Origin: Anaerolineae bacterium | GTDB taxonomy: Bacteria; Chloroflexota; Anaerolineae; 4572-78; J111 | NCBI GenBank assembly: GCA_023151115.1 | Contig: JAKLJP010000024.1 | Span: 42,006-106,005 of the forward strand | Length of the DNA: 64,000 bases | Reading direction: 5' to 3' | In this document: in pieces, positions 34,662 to 43,013 of the stretch | How positions within the stretch are numbered: position 1 is the first letter of the stretch | Layout of the letters: every line of letters begins with the position of its first letter | Translations under genes and position numbers: made by a program | Notes under the pieces: model-generated | Told to the model about the DNA's origin: nothing | Database searches by the model: none | Seen by the model: the letters and a program-made list of their open reading frames with translations, nothing else

Positions 34662-35924
34662 ATGAATAAAGAGAAATTAATTACAAAACTGACTTTCGGA
34701 GGGGCGGTGTTAGGTCTGCTGATTCTCTTGGGCGGGTGCGATGACGCCCCCTCAGTTGGCGGAAGGACGCCAACTCTCCCTCCCCCTTCAGCCGTTGCCC
34801 CAACATCGCCGCCCCCAACCCCAATCCCAACGCTTCCAGCGGCGCCGGCCCGCCCCACCTCTATAGCAGCGCCGGGGAGGGTCAGCGGTTCCATCTGTTA
34901 CCCCGGCGACAAAAACCCGCCGATAATGCTCTATCTGGAAAACACCGCTACCGGGGCGTTGGTCAAGCAAGAAATTCCCCCGCACCGGCCTCGTTACATT
35001 CTTGACGTCCCACCGGGCGAATACATCGCCTACGCCGTGACTGTCGGCACGGAAGTGGCCGGGGTTTATTCGGAGGCGGTTCCATGTGGCCTGGAGGCTG
35101 CCTGCACCGATCATCGTCCCCGCCCCTTTCAAGTAGAAAGCGGAAAAACAACCACAAAGATTGACTTGTGTGATTGGTACAATTCTCCTGGCCGTATCGC
35201 GCCTGACCCAGACGCCGCTGCCGACGCGGTGATGGTGACGACGGTGCAAAAAATGAACGTTTTTGCCGGCCCCGGCCTGCGATATGGCTCGGTGGGGTTT
35301 GTCCCGCCGCTGACCTCGGCCCCCGCTTTACGGCGCAACAAGGACGGTTCGTGGCTGAAAATTCCCTATCCACGGGGGGATGGAGCGGCCTGGATTTACG
35401 CCCCGCTGACCCAACTAGCCGGACCATTAGAGGACTTACGCGAAGCGGCCGAACCTGCCCTGCCCCTACCCGCCAAATTATCGCCGGCCAAAGACCAATT
35501 TATGCCGACAGCCTGGAGCGCTTCGGGCAACGAAGCCATTGTTCACTTTAAGGGCGTTTTTAAGGATACCGAAGGCCGGCCGGTCAATGGTTTCAGCGTG
35601 CTGGCCGATAACGGCACCTGGAGTGTGGTCTCCCATCCCAGTGGGCCAAGCCGGTGGTACCCCGACCAGCGAACCGGCCAGTGGGATATTATTCTGACCA
35701 ACCCCACCGACGCCGCCGGCTGGTGGACTCTGACCGTTGTCACCTACGATTGCCCCCACTTTGACGATGGTTTCGACGCCCAGTGCAAACACATGACCCG
35801 TCTCTCGGAAAATCACCTGGTCAAGATTGTTTACCCCGACGAAACGGTGATTAACGCCGATTGGATCTGCCAGCGCGATTGTAACAAAGGGGTTTATATC
35901 AACCCCTACTGGCCCAAGCCCTAA
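34662..35924 (+). CDS. Lipoprotein with bacterial SH3 domain
   Basis: About 420 residues. ATG 34662 is preferred to ATG 34650 because the latter lies in a TATAAT box (34646-34651, with TTGACC upstream), making the transcript nearly leaderless. Signal peptide [17 protein letters not shown] ends in a lipobox and is followed by a Pro/Thr-rich linker. A beta domain (about 80-165) precedes an SH3_3 domain (about 190-255: [16 protein letters not shown], then WLKIPYP and [11 protein letters not shown]), which binds cell-wall peptides. The C-terminal 150 residues are beta-rich with paired cysteines. It converges on cobA with a 4-bp stop overlap. Confidence 0.82.
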   Translation: MNKEKLITKLTFGGAVLGLLILLGGCDDAPSVGGRTPTLPPPSAVAPTSPPPTPIPTLPAAPARPTSIAAPGRVSGSICYPGDKNPPIMLYLENTATGALVKQEIPPHRPRYILDVPPGEYIAYAVTVGTEVAGVYSEAVPCGLEAACTDHRPRPFQVESGKTTTKIDLCDWYNSPGRIAPDPDAAADAVMVTTVQKMNVFAGPGLRYGSVGFVPPLTSAPALRRNKDGSWLKIPYPRGDGAAWIYAPLTQLAGPLEDLREAAEPALPLPAKLSPAKDQFMPTAWSASGNEAIVHFKGVFKDTEGRPVNGFSVLADNGTWSVVSHPSGPSRWYPDQRTGQWDIILTNPTDAAGWWTLTVVTYDCPHFDDGFDAQCKHMTRLSENHLVKIVYPDETVINADWICQRDCNKGVYINPYWPKP

Positions 35925-36700
35925 TCTTCGATAGGCGCAAAGCCCGACGCATCGCCGTCAGGCTGAAACCAGGCCAACTGATCCGCCAGCGCCGCTACCT
36001 CGCCAACGACAATCACTGCCGGGGTCGGCAATTGCTCGGTGTGGATGGCTTCTGGCAACGCCTCGAGAGTCGTCCGCAGCACCCGCTGGTAGTCGGTGGT
36101 GGCCCAACTGATGACTGCTGCCGGAGTGTCCGCCGCTCGACCGGCCTGGATCAACTGGGTGCAAATATCGGCAATATGTTTGACCGCCATCAAGATAATG
36201 AGGGTGGGAATACGAGCCAGCGCAGCCCAATCGGTGGTACTCTCCGGCTTGGTCGGGTCTTCGTGGCCGGTAACAACGGCAAATGAAGTCACCAATCCCC
36301 GGTGGGTCACCGGAATCCCGGCATAGGCCGGCGCCGCCAGCACCGAGGAAACTCCCGGCACAATCTCAAAACAAAGCCCTGCTTCGGCCAGGGCCAGCAC
36401 CTCTTCCCCACCCCGGCCAAAAACAAAGGGGTCGCCCCCTTTCAGCCGAACTACCTGCTTGCCGGCCTTGACCCGTTCCACCAGAAGCTGGTTGATTTGC
36501 GCCTGGGTCATCATGTGCCGGTCCGGTCCCTTGCCCACAAAAATCAACTCGGCTTCCGGCGGAACCTCTTGCAGTAGTTCTTGAGCAATCAAGCGGTCGT
36601 ACAGCACCACCTCGGCCCGGCGCAATAAATTCAAGCCTCGCACGGTGATCAGATCGGCCCGGCCCGGCCCGCCGCCTACCAGATATGCTTTACCTGTCAT
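35921..36700 (-). CDS. cobA: Uroporphyrinogen-III C-methyltransferase
   Basis: 259 residues. It transfers two methyl groups from S-adenosylmethionine to uroporphyrinogen III to give precorrin-2, the entry point to cobalamin and siroheme. [19 protein letters not shown] is the first SAM loop, [16 protein letters not shown] the second and [22 protein letters not shown] the substrate loop. It is the last gene of the riboswitch-controlled cobalamin operon although it acts first. It stops 4 bp into the convergent lipoprotein gene. Confidence 0.96.
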   Translation of the reverse strand: MTGKAYLVGGGPGRADLITVRGLNLLRRAEVVLYDRLIAQELLQEVPPEAELIFVGKGPDRHMMTQAQINQLLVERVKAGKQVVRLKGGDPFVFGRGGEEVLALAEAGLCFEIVPGVSSVLAAPAYAGIPVTHRGLVTSFAVVTGHEDPTKPESTTDWAALARIPTLIILMAVKHIADICTQLIQAGRAADTPAAVISWATTDYQRVLRTTLEALPEAIHTEQLPTPAVIVVGEVAALADQLAWFQPDGDASGFAPIED

Positions 36701-36732
36701 GAAATACTCCCGTAAAAATTTTAGCCGACAAG

Positions 36733-36810
36733 AAGCGAGGAGGCGTGAGGCGAAGACGCGAGGAACATCTCTTTCGCCTCATCGCCTCACTACTCCGCGC
36801 CTCATCCTTC
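36733..36810. repeat. Iterated palindrome (unit GCGAGGA/GCGTGAG)
   Basis: AAGCGAGGAGGCGTGAGGCG at the left opposes CGCCTCATCGCCTCACTACT at the right around a GAACATCTCTT loop. It fills the gap between the CbiH fusion gene and cobA and overlaps the stop of the former. Confidence 0.88.
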
Positions 36811-38130
36811 ATCTCGCAGCCAACCGGCAATCTGATTCCGCACCTGCTTGGCTTTAATGGGACTTTCGCCCAAGCTGCTCACTGCCACCACCAGCCCCGG
36901 CTGGCGATGCACCGCCGGAACGTGAAAATTGCCTTCGTCCGGCTGATCGGCCACATTGCACAGCAGCCCTAATTCACGCGCTTCGGCGGCGACCTGAGCG
37001 TTGACCAGCCGCTGATTAGTGGCCGCAAAAACCAGGCGCGCCCCAACCACATCACCCGGCTGAAAGGGCCGCCGTTCCCACCGAATCTGTCCAGCCTCGG
37101 CCCAGGCCTGCAATTGTGCTGTAGCCTCCGGGCTAATCAAGCGGACCATCCCACCCGCCGCCAACACCCCCCGTGCCTTCCGCTCCCCTACCGGCCCCCC
37201 ACCGACGACAAGCGCTGGAGCGCCGGTCATCTTGGTTAAGGTAATTGGATAAACATCCGCGCAGGGGAGCAGGGGAGCAGAGGGGCGGGGGGGCAGGGGT
37301 GAATTTTCTCCCCTGCTCCCCCGCTCCCCCGCTCCCCCGCTGGCCTCATAGCCGCGCGGCGTCGCCATATGCCCGGCCAAAACGTAGCTTTGGCTGTTGC
37401 CAACCAGGACCAGGGTAAACATATCCACCTGCGTAGGCTGCAACTCGGCCAACGTGGTGAGGTCAATCCGTTCTTCAGGCCGGGTCACGTGGTGGACCAC
37501 TGCCACCGGCGTAGTCGCTGGACGGTAAGCTAATAGAATTTCGACAGCGCGCGATAGCTGCCAATCCCGTTTCTGGCTGCGGGGATTATAAAAGGCTACC
37601 ACAAAATCGCCCCAGGCCGCTGCTTGCAGCCGCCGCTCGATGACCGGCCAGGGCGTCAGAAGATCGCTCAGGCTGATGGTGCAAAAATCGTGTCCCAACG
37701 GCGCACCCAAACGGGCAGCGGCAGCCTGTACCGCACTGATACCGGGGAAGACCTCCACCTCCGGTTCCTGCCCCGACCAGCCTCGCTGGCGCAGAACCTC
37801 GAACACCGGACTGGCCATAGCGTAAATACCAATGTCGCCGCTGCTTATCAGGGCGACGTGCTGACCTGAAACTGCCAAATCCACAGCCTGTTGCGCCCGT
37901 TCCATTTCGCTGCCGATGGGGCTAATGACGATTTGTTGCTCCGGTCGCAGCATAGGGCGCACCAGCTCGATGTAAACCTCGTAGCCGATGACAATTTCGG
38001 CGGCGCGCAGAGCAGTCTGGGCTGTCAGGGTCATCTGCTGCAAATCGCCGGGGCCAATGCCGATGAGAGATAAAAGAGCGTGGTGCGTGGTGCGTGGTGC
38101 GTTTTCTGGAGTCGTTATTTCAGCTTTCAT
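36802..38130 (-). CDS. cbiH: Fusion: precorrin-3B C17-methyltransferase (CbiH) and precorrin-2 dehydrogenase (SirC/CysG-N)
   Basis: 442 residues. Residues 15-255 are CbiH/CobJ, which methylates C17 and contracts the ring: LSLIGIGPGDLQQMTLTAQ, ALISSGDIGIYAMASP and VVAFYNPRSQKRDWQL. Residues 290-440 are an NAD-binding precorrin-2 dehydrogenase (ALVVGGGPVGERKARGVLAA, NVADQPDEGNFHVPA). The joining segment (about 263-290) is encoded by an iterated palindrome at 37259-37342. The second half would make sirohydrochlorin, the substrate of CbiX. This pairing of two non-consecutive steps is unusual. The N-terminal leader also derives from a GTGCGTG repeat. Confidence 0.92.
   Translation of the reverse strand: MKAEITTPENAPRTTHHALLSLIGIGPGDLQQMTLTAQTALRAAEIVIGYEVYIELVRPMLRPEQQIVISPIGSEMERAQQAVDLAVSGQHVALISSGDIGIYAMASPVFEVLRQRGWSGQEPEVEVFPGISAVQAAAARLGAPLGHDFCTISLSDLLTPWPVIERRLQAAAWGDFVVAFYNPRSQKRDWQLSRAVEILLAYRPATTPVAVVHHVTRPEERIDLTTLAELQPTQVDMFTLVLVGNSQSYVLAGHMATPRGYEASGGAGERGSRGENSPLPPRPSAPLLPCADVYPITLTKMTGAPALVVGGGPVGERKARGVLAAGGMVRLISPEATAQLQAWAEAGQIRWERRPFQPGDVVGARLVFAATNQRLVNAQVAAEARELGLLCNVADQPDEGNFHVPAVHRQPGLVVAVSSLGESPIKAKQVRNQIAGWLRDEG
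37259..37342. repeat. In-frame iterated palindrome (unit GGGGAGCA) in the cbiH fusion gene
   Basis: GCAGGGGAGCAGGGGAGCAG opposes CTCCCCCGCTCCCCCGCTCC around GTGAATTTTCT. It encodes a Gly/Arg/Ser then Pro-rich linker exactly between the two enzyme domains. The related sites are 58346-58428 and 58720-58768. Confidence 0.88.
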
Positions 38131-38133
38131 CCT

Positions 38134-40188
38134 TCAGCCTTTCAAGGCCACTGCCACCGTGCAGCGGGCAAAACTGCGTTTGGGTACAATCAATGTGCCC
38201 CCGGCGACCAGTAAGGCGCAGGGTTCGGCCACGCCGGGCAGGTCAAATTTGGCCTGGGCCGCGCTGGGGCTAAACTGAGCCGGTTCCAGCACACTCAAGC
38301 GGGCGCTTTCCACAAGGCGTAGGGGTAAATCCAATTGACGAGCCAGGTCTTGCAAGCCCGGCTCGTCGGCCTTAAGGTCAACTGTCGCCAGCGCCGCCGC
38401 CGCTTCGAGCGCCAGATTTGCTTCAGTCAGCGTTGTTCCCATGGCCTTGCGCAGTTCGGCTGCCGGCACATCCCGTTTACAGCCCAAACCAATCACTAAA
38501 ACCGGGGGCCGATAGAGCACACATTTACGCTGTAAATGCTGATGATGATCGGCCAGAACTCGGTGGCTGATGATGAGTCCGGCGGCATAGGCGTCCACAT
38601 CCAGTTCATCCAGCGTTTCCACCCAGGTCAGGTTGTCCGATTCGCCCAGCCAGTCAGTCAATTGTGGGCGCAGGGAGGCCAAGGCGGGATCAAGATAGAT
38701 GCCCACCATTTCGTCATTAACCAGGCAAGCACTGGCGTGGGTCAGGGCGCTGGCCGAGTCAATCTGCCAGCGCCTCCCCTCTATCTGGGGAGGGAGATCC
38801 AGCGCCGGTTTGCCCTGTACCTCGCTGGCGGTGGTGATAGCGGCATAACCGCCGGTGAGGGTCGCAATCTGCCGGGCCAGTTCATTGGCGCCGGCTTGAT
38901 GTCCCCCCAACAAGGGAATGACTGACTGCCCGGCCTCATCCAGGCAGACTACCGCCGGATCGCTGGCTTTATGGCCTAACAGGGGGGCAATAGCCCGTAC
39001 TGCCACGCCAGTGGGCATTACCAAAATCAGGTGATTGTACCGAGGCCAGCAGCGCCGCACCTCCGCCAAAACCGAGTCAGTATAAGTTAAGTTTCCTGTA
39101 CCAACCTTCCAACCTTCCAACCTTCCAACGTGCTTAGCCGGTACAGACAGATCAGCTTCCAAATCCGCCGCCAGTTTGACCGCGAGTTGACTCCCCCGGC
39201 GGGTCACGGCGATCACTACGGCCCCACTGCGAGAGGGGTCGCTGCCGAGATGTTTCTCCCCGGCCACCACACCTGTGGGCAAGAACTCGGCTTCCTGGCG
39301 TTCCTTGTCCCGCTTGAAATCTTCGGCCCGGCGAAAGCGGTGAGTGTAACTCTTGTCGTAGAGATGGCTGCTGGTGCGGCACTCAGCCCCTTTCAGGCTG
39401 GCTTCCAAAGCCGGGCTGACCAAAATTAGAGCATGTTTGGTATAGCCCGCCGCGCGGACCTTTTCGGCAATATCGGCCAATGTGCCGAGCAGATAACTTT
39501 CGTCGGGCCAGGTCACTTTGTGGAACACAGCCACCGGCGTTTCCGGCTGATAGCCGCCGCTGGCCAGCAAATCGTCCACCACGTGACGGATGCGACTGAT
39601 GCTCAGATAAATCGCCAGCGAAGCCCCGGACGCGGCCAGGGTGCGTAAATCCTCTTTAGCCGGCATAGTGGTCCGCCCGGCGGTGCGGGTCAGAATAATC
39701 GTCTGGACCAGATCAGGGATGGTCAGTTCGACCTTGAGCCGGGCTGCGGCGGCAAAGGCGGCGGTCACACCTGGCACCACTTCATAAGGGATGTGATGAT
39801 CTTCCAGGTGGGCCATCTGTTCGTGCGTCGCACCGTATAGGGCCGGGTCGCCGCTGTGAACACGGGCGACCACGCCGCCGCGCTGAGCCGTTTCGACCAT
39901 CAGGGCCGAAATCTGGTCCAGATGTAGGCCGGACGAGCCAACAATCTGAGCCTCCGGTTTGCAGGCCAGACCAGCCACACTTTCTTCCACCAGACTATCA
40001 GCGTAGAGAATCAAATCGGCCTGGGCAATCAAATCGCGCCCACGCACGGTAATCAGATCTGGCGCACCCGGCCCCGCGCCGATGAAATACACCGTGCCGG
40101 GTGAGGCGAGGACGCGAGGACGCGAGGACGCGGGGAGGTCAGGGGCTAGAGGTTCCCCATGGGTTTGGGTCATTTTTCTTCGCCTCAT
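38134..40188 (-). CDS. cobM-cbiG: Fusion: precorrin-4 C11-methyltransferase (CobM/CbiF) and cobalt-precorrin-5A hydrolase (CbiG)
   Basis: 684 residues. Residues 30-280 are CobM/CbiF: VYFIGAGPGAPDLITVRGRD, RVHSGDPALYGATHEQM and VPGVTAAFAAAARLKVELT. From about 325 comes CbiG: N-terminal VVIAVTRRGSQLAVKLAAD, middle ILVMPTGVAVRAIAPLLG and LGGHQAGANELARQIA, and C-terminal VLVIGLGCKRDVPAAEL to about residue 680. The two enzymes act in sequence (C11 methylation, then loss of the C20 fragment as acetaldehyde). ATG 40188 overlaps the cbiL stop; ATG 40173 is an alternative. The leader and one CbiG loop are encoded by repeats. Confidence 0.93.
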   Translation of the reverse strand: MRRRKMTQTHGEPLAPDLPASSRPRVLASPGTVYFIGAGPGAPDLITVRGRDLIAQADLILYADSLVEESVAGLACKPEAQIVGSSGLHLDQISALMVETAQRGGVVARVHSGDPALYGATHEQMAHLEDHHIPYEVVPGVTAAFAAAARLKVELTIPDLVQTIILTRTAGRTTMPAKEDLRTLAASGASLAIYLSISRIRHVVDDLLASGGYQPETPVAVFHKVTWPDESYLLGTLADIAEKVRAAGYTKHALILVSPALEASLKGAECRTSSHLYDKSYTHRFRRAEDFKRDKERQEAEFLPTGVVAGEKHLGSDPSRSGAVVIAVTRRGSQLAVKLAADLEADLSVPAKHVGRLEGWKVGTGNLTYTDSVLAEVRRCWPRYNHLILVMPTGVAVRAIAPLLGHKASDPAVVCLDEAGQSVIPLLGGHQAGANELARQIATLTGGYAAITTASEVQGKPALDLPPQIEGRRWQIDSASALTHASACLVNDEMVGIYLDPALASLRPQLTDWLGESDNLTWVETLDELDVDAYAAGLIISHRVLADHHQHLQRKCVLYRPPVLVIGLGCKRDVPAAELRKAMGTTLTEANLALEAAAALATVDLKADEPGLQDLARQLDLPLRLVESARLSVLEPAQFSPSAAQAKFDLPGVAEPCALLVAGGTLIVPKRSFARCTVAVALKG
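39100..39130. repeat. Single-arm in-frame repeat (unit AACCTTCC) in cobM-cbiG
   Basis: CCAACCTTCCAACCTTCCAA runs on to four copies and gives the segment R-L-E-G-W-K-V-G-T-G-N in CbiG between a conserved PAKHV strand and YTDSVLAEV. Only one arm is present, with no complementary arm nearby. Confidence 0.7.
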
Positions 40189-40210
40189 CGCCTCATCGCC
40201 TCATCGCTCC
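40101..40210. repeat. Iterated palindrome (unit GCGAGGAC) at the cbiL/cobM junction
   Basis: GAGGCGAGGACGCGAGGACG (40103-) opposes CGCCTCATCGCCTCATCGCC (40180-). The loop of about 40 bp holds the first CobM codons. Left and right arms do not share the identical unit (GCGAGGAC against GCGATGAG), so the pairing is partial. It encodes the cobM leader and the last residues of cbiL. Confidence 0.8.
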
Positions 40211-40940
40211 TGCGCCGCACAATTAGCAGGGATAAATATGGCCGCCGCTGGTTGTGCAGCGCCCGAACTTCTGGCCCAACGGCAATCAGTTCCTCCGGCA
40301 TGCCGACTCGCTCGGCGTAGAGGGTCGAGTCCAGCAGACCCAACTCCTCAACCGCCGCCAACATCTGCGGCAGCACCGGGCCGACTTTGAGCAGGATGAC
40401 CGTTTTATAATCGGCCAGCAGCCGGCGGAGTTCAGCCACATCCGTTTCGTAGCTGGCCGGCAGAATCGCCACCCGGTCGGAGGTGGCGCTGAGCAGAAAT
40501 TGGGCGCGAGCAGCAGCAGCGGCAAACGAGGTGACGCCGGGGACAATTTCGATCCCAATGTATGGATGGCGGGCGGCCAACTCACCCCAGATATAGGTGA
40601 ACGTGCCGTAGAGCAGCGGGTCGCCCAACAAGAGATAAACCCCACGCGGGTTTTCCTGGCCCGAAGCAGCCAGGCTGTGGGCAATTTGGTCAGCCGCGGC
40701 CTGCCAGGCTGCCACCAGTTGGGCCGGATTGCGGGTCATTGGCAGCGCCAGTTCGACCACCTGCTGGCGCTCCGGGCGCAGCCAGGGTTGGGCAATTCGC
40801 AAGGCCAAACTCTGCTCGCCATCCTGACTGCGCGGCACAAAAATCAGGCTGGCGGCTTCAATCGCCCGCAGCCCTTTGAGGGTAATCAGTTCGGGGTCGC
40901 CGGGGCCGAGGCCAACGGCGGTGAGGTGGGAAGTAATCAA
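40185..40940 (-). CDS. cbiL: Precorrin-2/cobalt-factor II C20-methyltransferase
   Basis: 251 residues. It methylates C20 of the cobalt-corphin ring. AVGLGPGDPELITLKGLRA, LLLGDPLLYGTFTYIW and VPGVTSFAAAAARAQFLLS are the family SAM-binding and substrate loops. It overlaps cobM-cbiG by 4 bp. The last residues (RRRSDEAMRR) come from the palindrome at the junction. A 255-bp stack of nested palindromes precedes it. Confidence 0.95.
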   Translation of the reverse strand: MITSHLTAVGLGPGDPELITLKGLRAIEAASLIFVPRSQDGEQSLALRIAQPWLRPERQQVVELALPMTRNPAQLVAAWQAAADQIAHSLAASGQENPRGVYLLLGDPLLYGTFTYIWGELAARHPYIGIEIVPGVTSFAAAAARAQFLLSATSDRVAILPASYETDVAELRRLLADYKTVILLKVGPVLPQMLAAVEELGLLDSTLYAERVGMPEELIAVGPEVRALHNQRRPYLSLLIVRRRSDEAMRR

Positions 40941-40965
40941 TGTGGTATCCTTTCTTGGGGTGAGG

Positions 40966-41208
40966 CGATGAGGCGAGGAGACGAGGATAGAAGATAGAAG
41001 ATAGAGGGTGATCCTATGACTATCTTCTATCTGCTATAGTTCTTCAGAAAAAGATTTTGGATCTTTTGTCGATCGGTAGGGGTGGCATCCCTATGCCGCC
41101 CCGATATAGTGGCGGCATGGGGATGCCGCTGCTAGGGGGATCCAAAAAGATTATCTAAAAAACTATATCTACTATCTTCGCAGCGCGTCCTCGCCTTACG
41201 AGTCATCG
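40966..41208. repeat. Stack of nested palindromes between cbiL and cbiET
   Basis: The outer arms are GGTGAGGCGATGAGGCGAGG and CGCGTCCTCGCCTTACGAGT. Inside lie a GATAGAAGATAGAAGATAGA / CTATCTTCTATCTGC pair (40987-41033), then a CTATAGTTCTT...GATTTTGGATC / GATCCAAAAAGAT...AACTATAT pair (41033-41167), and within that a GGTGGCATCCCTATGCCGCC / GGCGGCATGGGGATGCCGCT pair. The whole gap is one multi-layered hairpin with no coding frame. Confidence 0.82.
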
Positions 41209-42962
41209 CCTCCCTTTTGCCATGTGACCATAAAGACCGGGTTGAGCGCTTCAAAGCGAAGCATGTCCAGGATGGACGTTCCTCGGCTGATTTGCACTTG
41301 AGTGACGCGGGCGGCGGGCAAGCAGGCGCGGGCGGTATGTAGATTTTCCAGGGTCGCCAGGTTAATCACCAGCCGCCCGCCGCGATGCAGCCGCTGCCGG
41401 GCTGTTTCAATAATTTCGGGTAATTTTTTATCGCTGCCGCCGATAAAAACAGCGTGCGGGTTGGGCCAATCACAAGTAGACTCCGGGGCTATCCCTTCGA
41501 CCCAATAAATATTGGCCGCCGGAAAACGGCGCAAATTTTCCTGAAAATGCCGATTCATCTCGGCCCGCTTCTCGACGGCATAAACAGCCGCCTCCGGCTG
41601 TGAGCGGGCGGCTTCGATGCTAACCGCCCCACTCCCTGCGCCGATATCCCACAAAACTTCCCCCGGACCCAACGCTAATTCGGCCAATGCCAGTAGTCGG
41701 ATTTCTCGCTTGGTCATCTGCCCGGCCGAGGTTGAGAAGGCATCGTCGGGTAAGCCGGGAGGAAAGGATGAAGGATGAGGGATGAAGGATGAAGATGGGA
41801 ATTTCATCCTTCCGCCTTCATCCTTCATCCTTATTTTAGCTTCCTGCTCCCCTGCTGTATTCCACACCACCAACACATTGAGCGGCGCATACATTTCCTC
41901 GCTCACGCGGCCTAACACGGTACGGACAATGCGCTGGACGGGACTGCCCAAATTTTCGCAGATGGCGCATGGGGTGTCGGGTGGCAATCCTGCGGCTAAT
42001 AAAGCCTCGGCAACCACTGCCGGAGTGTGCTGCTGGGGGTCGGTCAGGATGGCGGCTTTGGGCGCAGTCAACACTCCGCCAACTACCGCTGCCAGCGGCC
42101 GGGCGTGGGCGCTCAACAGCGCGGCCCCGGCCCAGGGTTCGGCCAGGGCGGCAAAGGCAAGCTGGAAAGCTGTCGGCGCGGGAATAATTTCCAGGGCTTC
42201 AGCCGGAAAGTAACGCCGCAGCGTCGCGCCGATGCCGTAGCACAACGGGTCGCCGGAGGCCAAGACCACCGCCTGCTGGCCTGCCGCCAAAGCCTGTTGC
42301 AGGCGCCGGGCTACTGCTTCCATGTCGGCGGCAATTACCAACTTCTCACCGGCAAAATCGGGAAAATAGCTCAAATGCCGCCGTCCACCCACCAGCAGAT
42401 CGGCCGTCGCAATCCGGGTGACAACTACCGGGGGCAGGCTGTCTGCACCGCCGGTCAAACCAACGACAAGGAGGCGAGGGCGCGAGGACGCGGGGGGCGA
42501 GGAGGCGAGGACGCGGGAGGCGAGGAGAGGCGAAGAGGATGAAGAATTCAGAATATCATCCAAAGAATGATTGTCGGCTTGATACAAGACCTGAGTTTCT
42601 CCGATTTGATGATCGTTAGCCTTGATTAAACCCCAGAGCATAGCCGAGACGACATTGGCTCGATTATACATTCGCTGATGCCGATCAGATAACAGATAAT
42701 TTCGCCGCTGGCACAAAGCCAGAAGCCCCACAGTTTCAGCTACAGAGCCACGCGCCATATCATAAAAATTGCGCTCAGAGCGTGAGGTTACTTTGCCGGA
42801 GCCTTCGGCAATGTTAGCTACAATCGAAGTGGCGGCGCGGCGCAACTGTTCTCCTATCGGAAACTGAACCCGCTGCGGCAAAGCATCAGCCACGATAAAA
42901 CAGGCATCTACATATTCCAAAGCCAAAGGCCACACCTCCAACGATTCATACCGAAAAGTCAT
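41196..42962 (-). CDS. cbiET: Fusion: four-helix-bundle S23/IVP-like protein with CbiE-CbiT (precorrin-6Y methyltransferase/decarboxylase)
   Basis: 588 residues from ATG 42962 (strong GGAGG-rich site upstream). Residues 1-115 match the S23 four-helix-bundle family: FRYESLEVWPLALEYVDA, QLRRAATSIVANIAEGSGK and NFYDMARGSVAET. A Ser/Pro/Arg linker follows. About 160-365 is CbiE (LVVGLTGGADSLPP, VLASGDPLCYGIGATLRR) and 415-588 is CbiT (LLALAELALGPGEVLWDIGA, YAVEKRAEMNRHF), which methylate C5 and C15 and decarboxylate the acetate side chain. No start codon lies between S23 and CbiE, so the fusion appears obligatory. Arms of one palindrome flank the S23 part, and a second palindrome forms the CbiE-CbiT linker. 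Confidence 0.9.
   Translation of the reverse strand: MTFRYESLEVWPLALEYVDACFIVADALPQRVQFPIGEQLRRAATSIVANIAEGSGKVTSRSERNFYDMARGSVAETVGLLALCQRRNYLLSDRHQRMYNRANVVSAMLWGLIKANDHQIGETQVLYQADNHSLDDILNSSSSSPLLASRVLASSPPASSRPRLLVVGLTGGADSLPPVVVTRIATADLLVGGRRHLSYFPDFAGEKLVIAADMEAVARRLQQALAAGQQAVVLASGDPLCYGIGATLRRYFPAEALEIIPAPTAFQLAFAALAEPWAGAALLSAHARPLAAVVGGVLTAPKAAILTDPQQHTPAVVAEALLAAGLPPDTPCAICENLGSPVQRIVRTVLGRVSEEMYAPLNVLVVWNTAGEQEAKIRMKDEGGRMKFPSSSFIPHPSSFPPGLPDDAFSTSAGQMTKREIRLLALAELALGPGEVLWDIGAGSGAVSIEAARSQPEAAVYAVEKRAEMNRHFQENLRRFPAANIYWVEGIAPESTCDWPNPHAVFIGGSDKKLPEIIETARQRLHRGGRLVINLATLENLHTARACLPAARVTQVQISRGTSILDMLRFEALNPVFMVTWQKGGDDS
41758..41833. repeat. In-frame iterated palindrome (unit GGATGAA) between CbiE and CbiT
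   Basis: GGAAAGGATGAAGGATGAGG and GATGAAGGATGAAGATGGGA oppose TTTCATCCTTCCGCCTTCAT and CCTTCATCC. It encodes a Lys/Asp/Glu then Ser/Phe/His/Pro linker that joins the two catalytic domains. Confidence 0.9.
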
Positions 42963-43013
42963 CTTCCTCCCCTCCTCTTCTTCGCCTCTTCGCGTCACGC
43001 CTCCTCGCCTCAC
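42473..43013 (-). mobile_element. Candidate palindromic unit carrying the S23-like gene
   Basis: On the plus strand the left arm (42473-42546) iterates GAGGCGAGGACGCGGGAGGC words and the right arm (42960-43013) is CTCTTCTTCGCCTCTTCGCG followed by CCTCCTCGCCTCAC, broadly complementary in reverse. The S23-like coding sequence occupies the interval between the arms. In its sense the upstream arm supplies the ribosome binding site (GAGGAGGGGAGGAAG). The unit has altered the CbiD C-terminus on one side and fused to CbiE on the other. Whether it is mobile is an inference from its layout. Confidence 0.6.

Noticed and set aside
41196..43013. S23/Avd-like domain as part of a diversity-generating retroelement
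   Set aside because: No reverse transcriptase, template repeat or variable repeat is visible in the window.
42963..43013. Upstream start of the S23-CbiET fusion at 43013
   Set aside because: It overlaps the cbiD stop (ATGA) but translates only the repeat arm; the ATG at 42962 starts the conserved S23 sequence and has a much stronger binding site. It remains possible.
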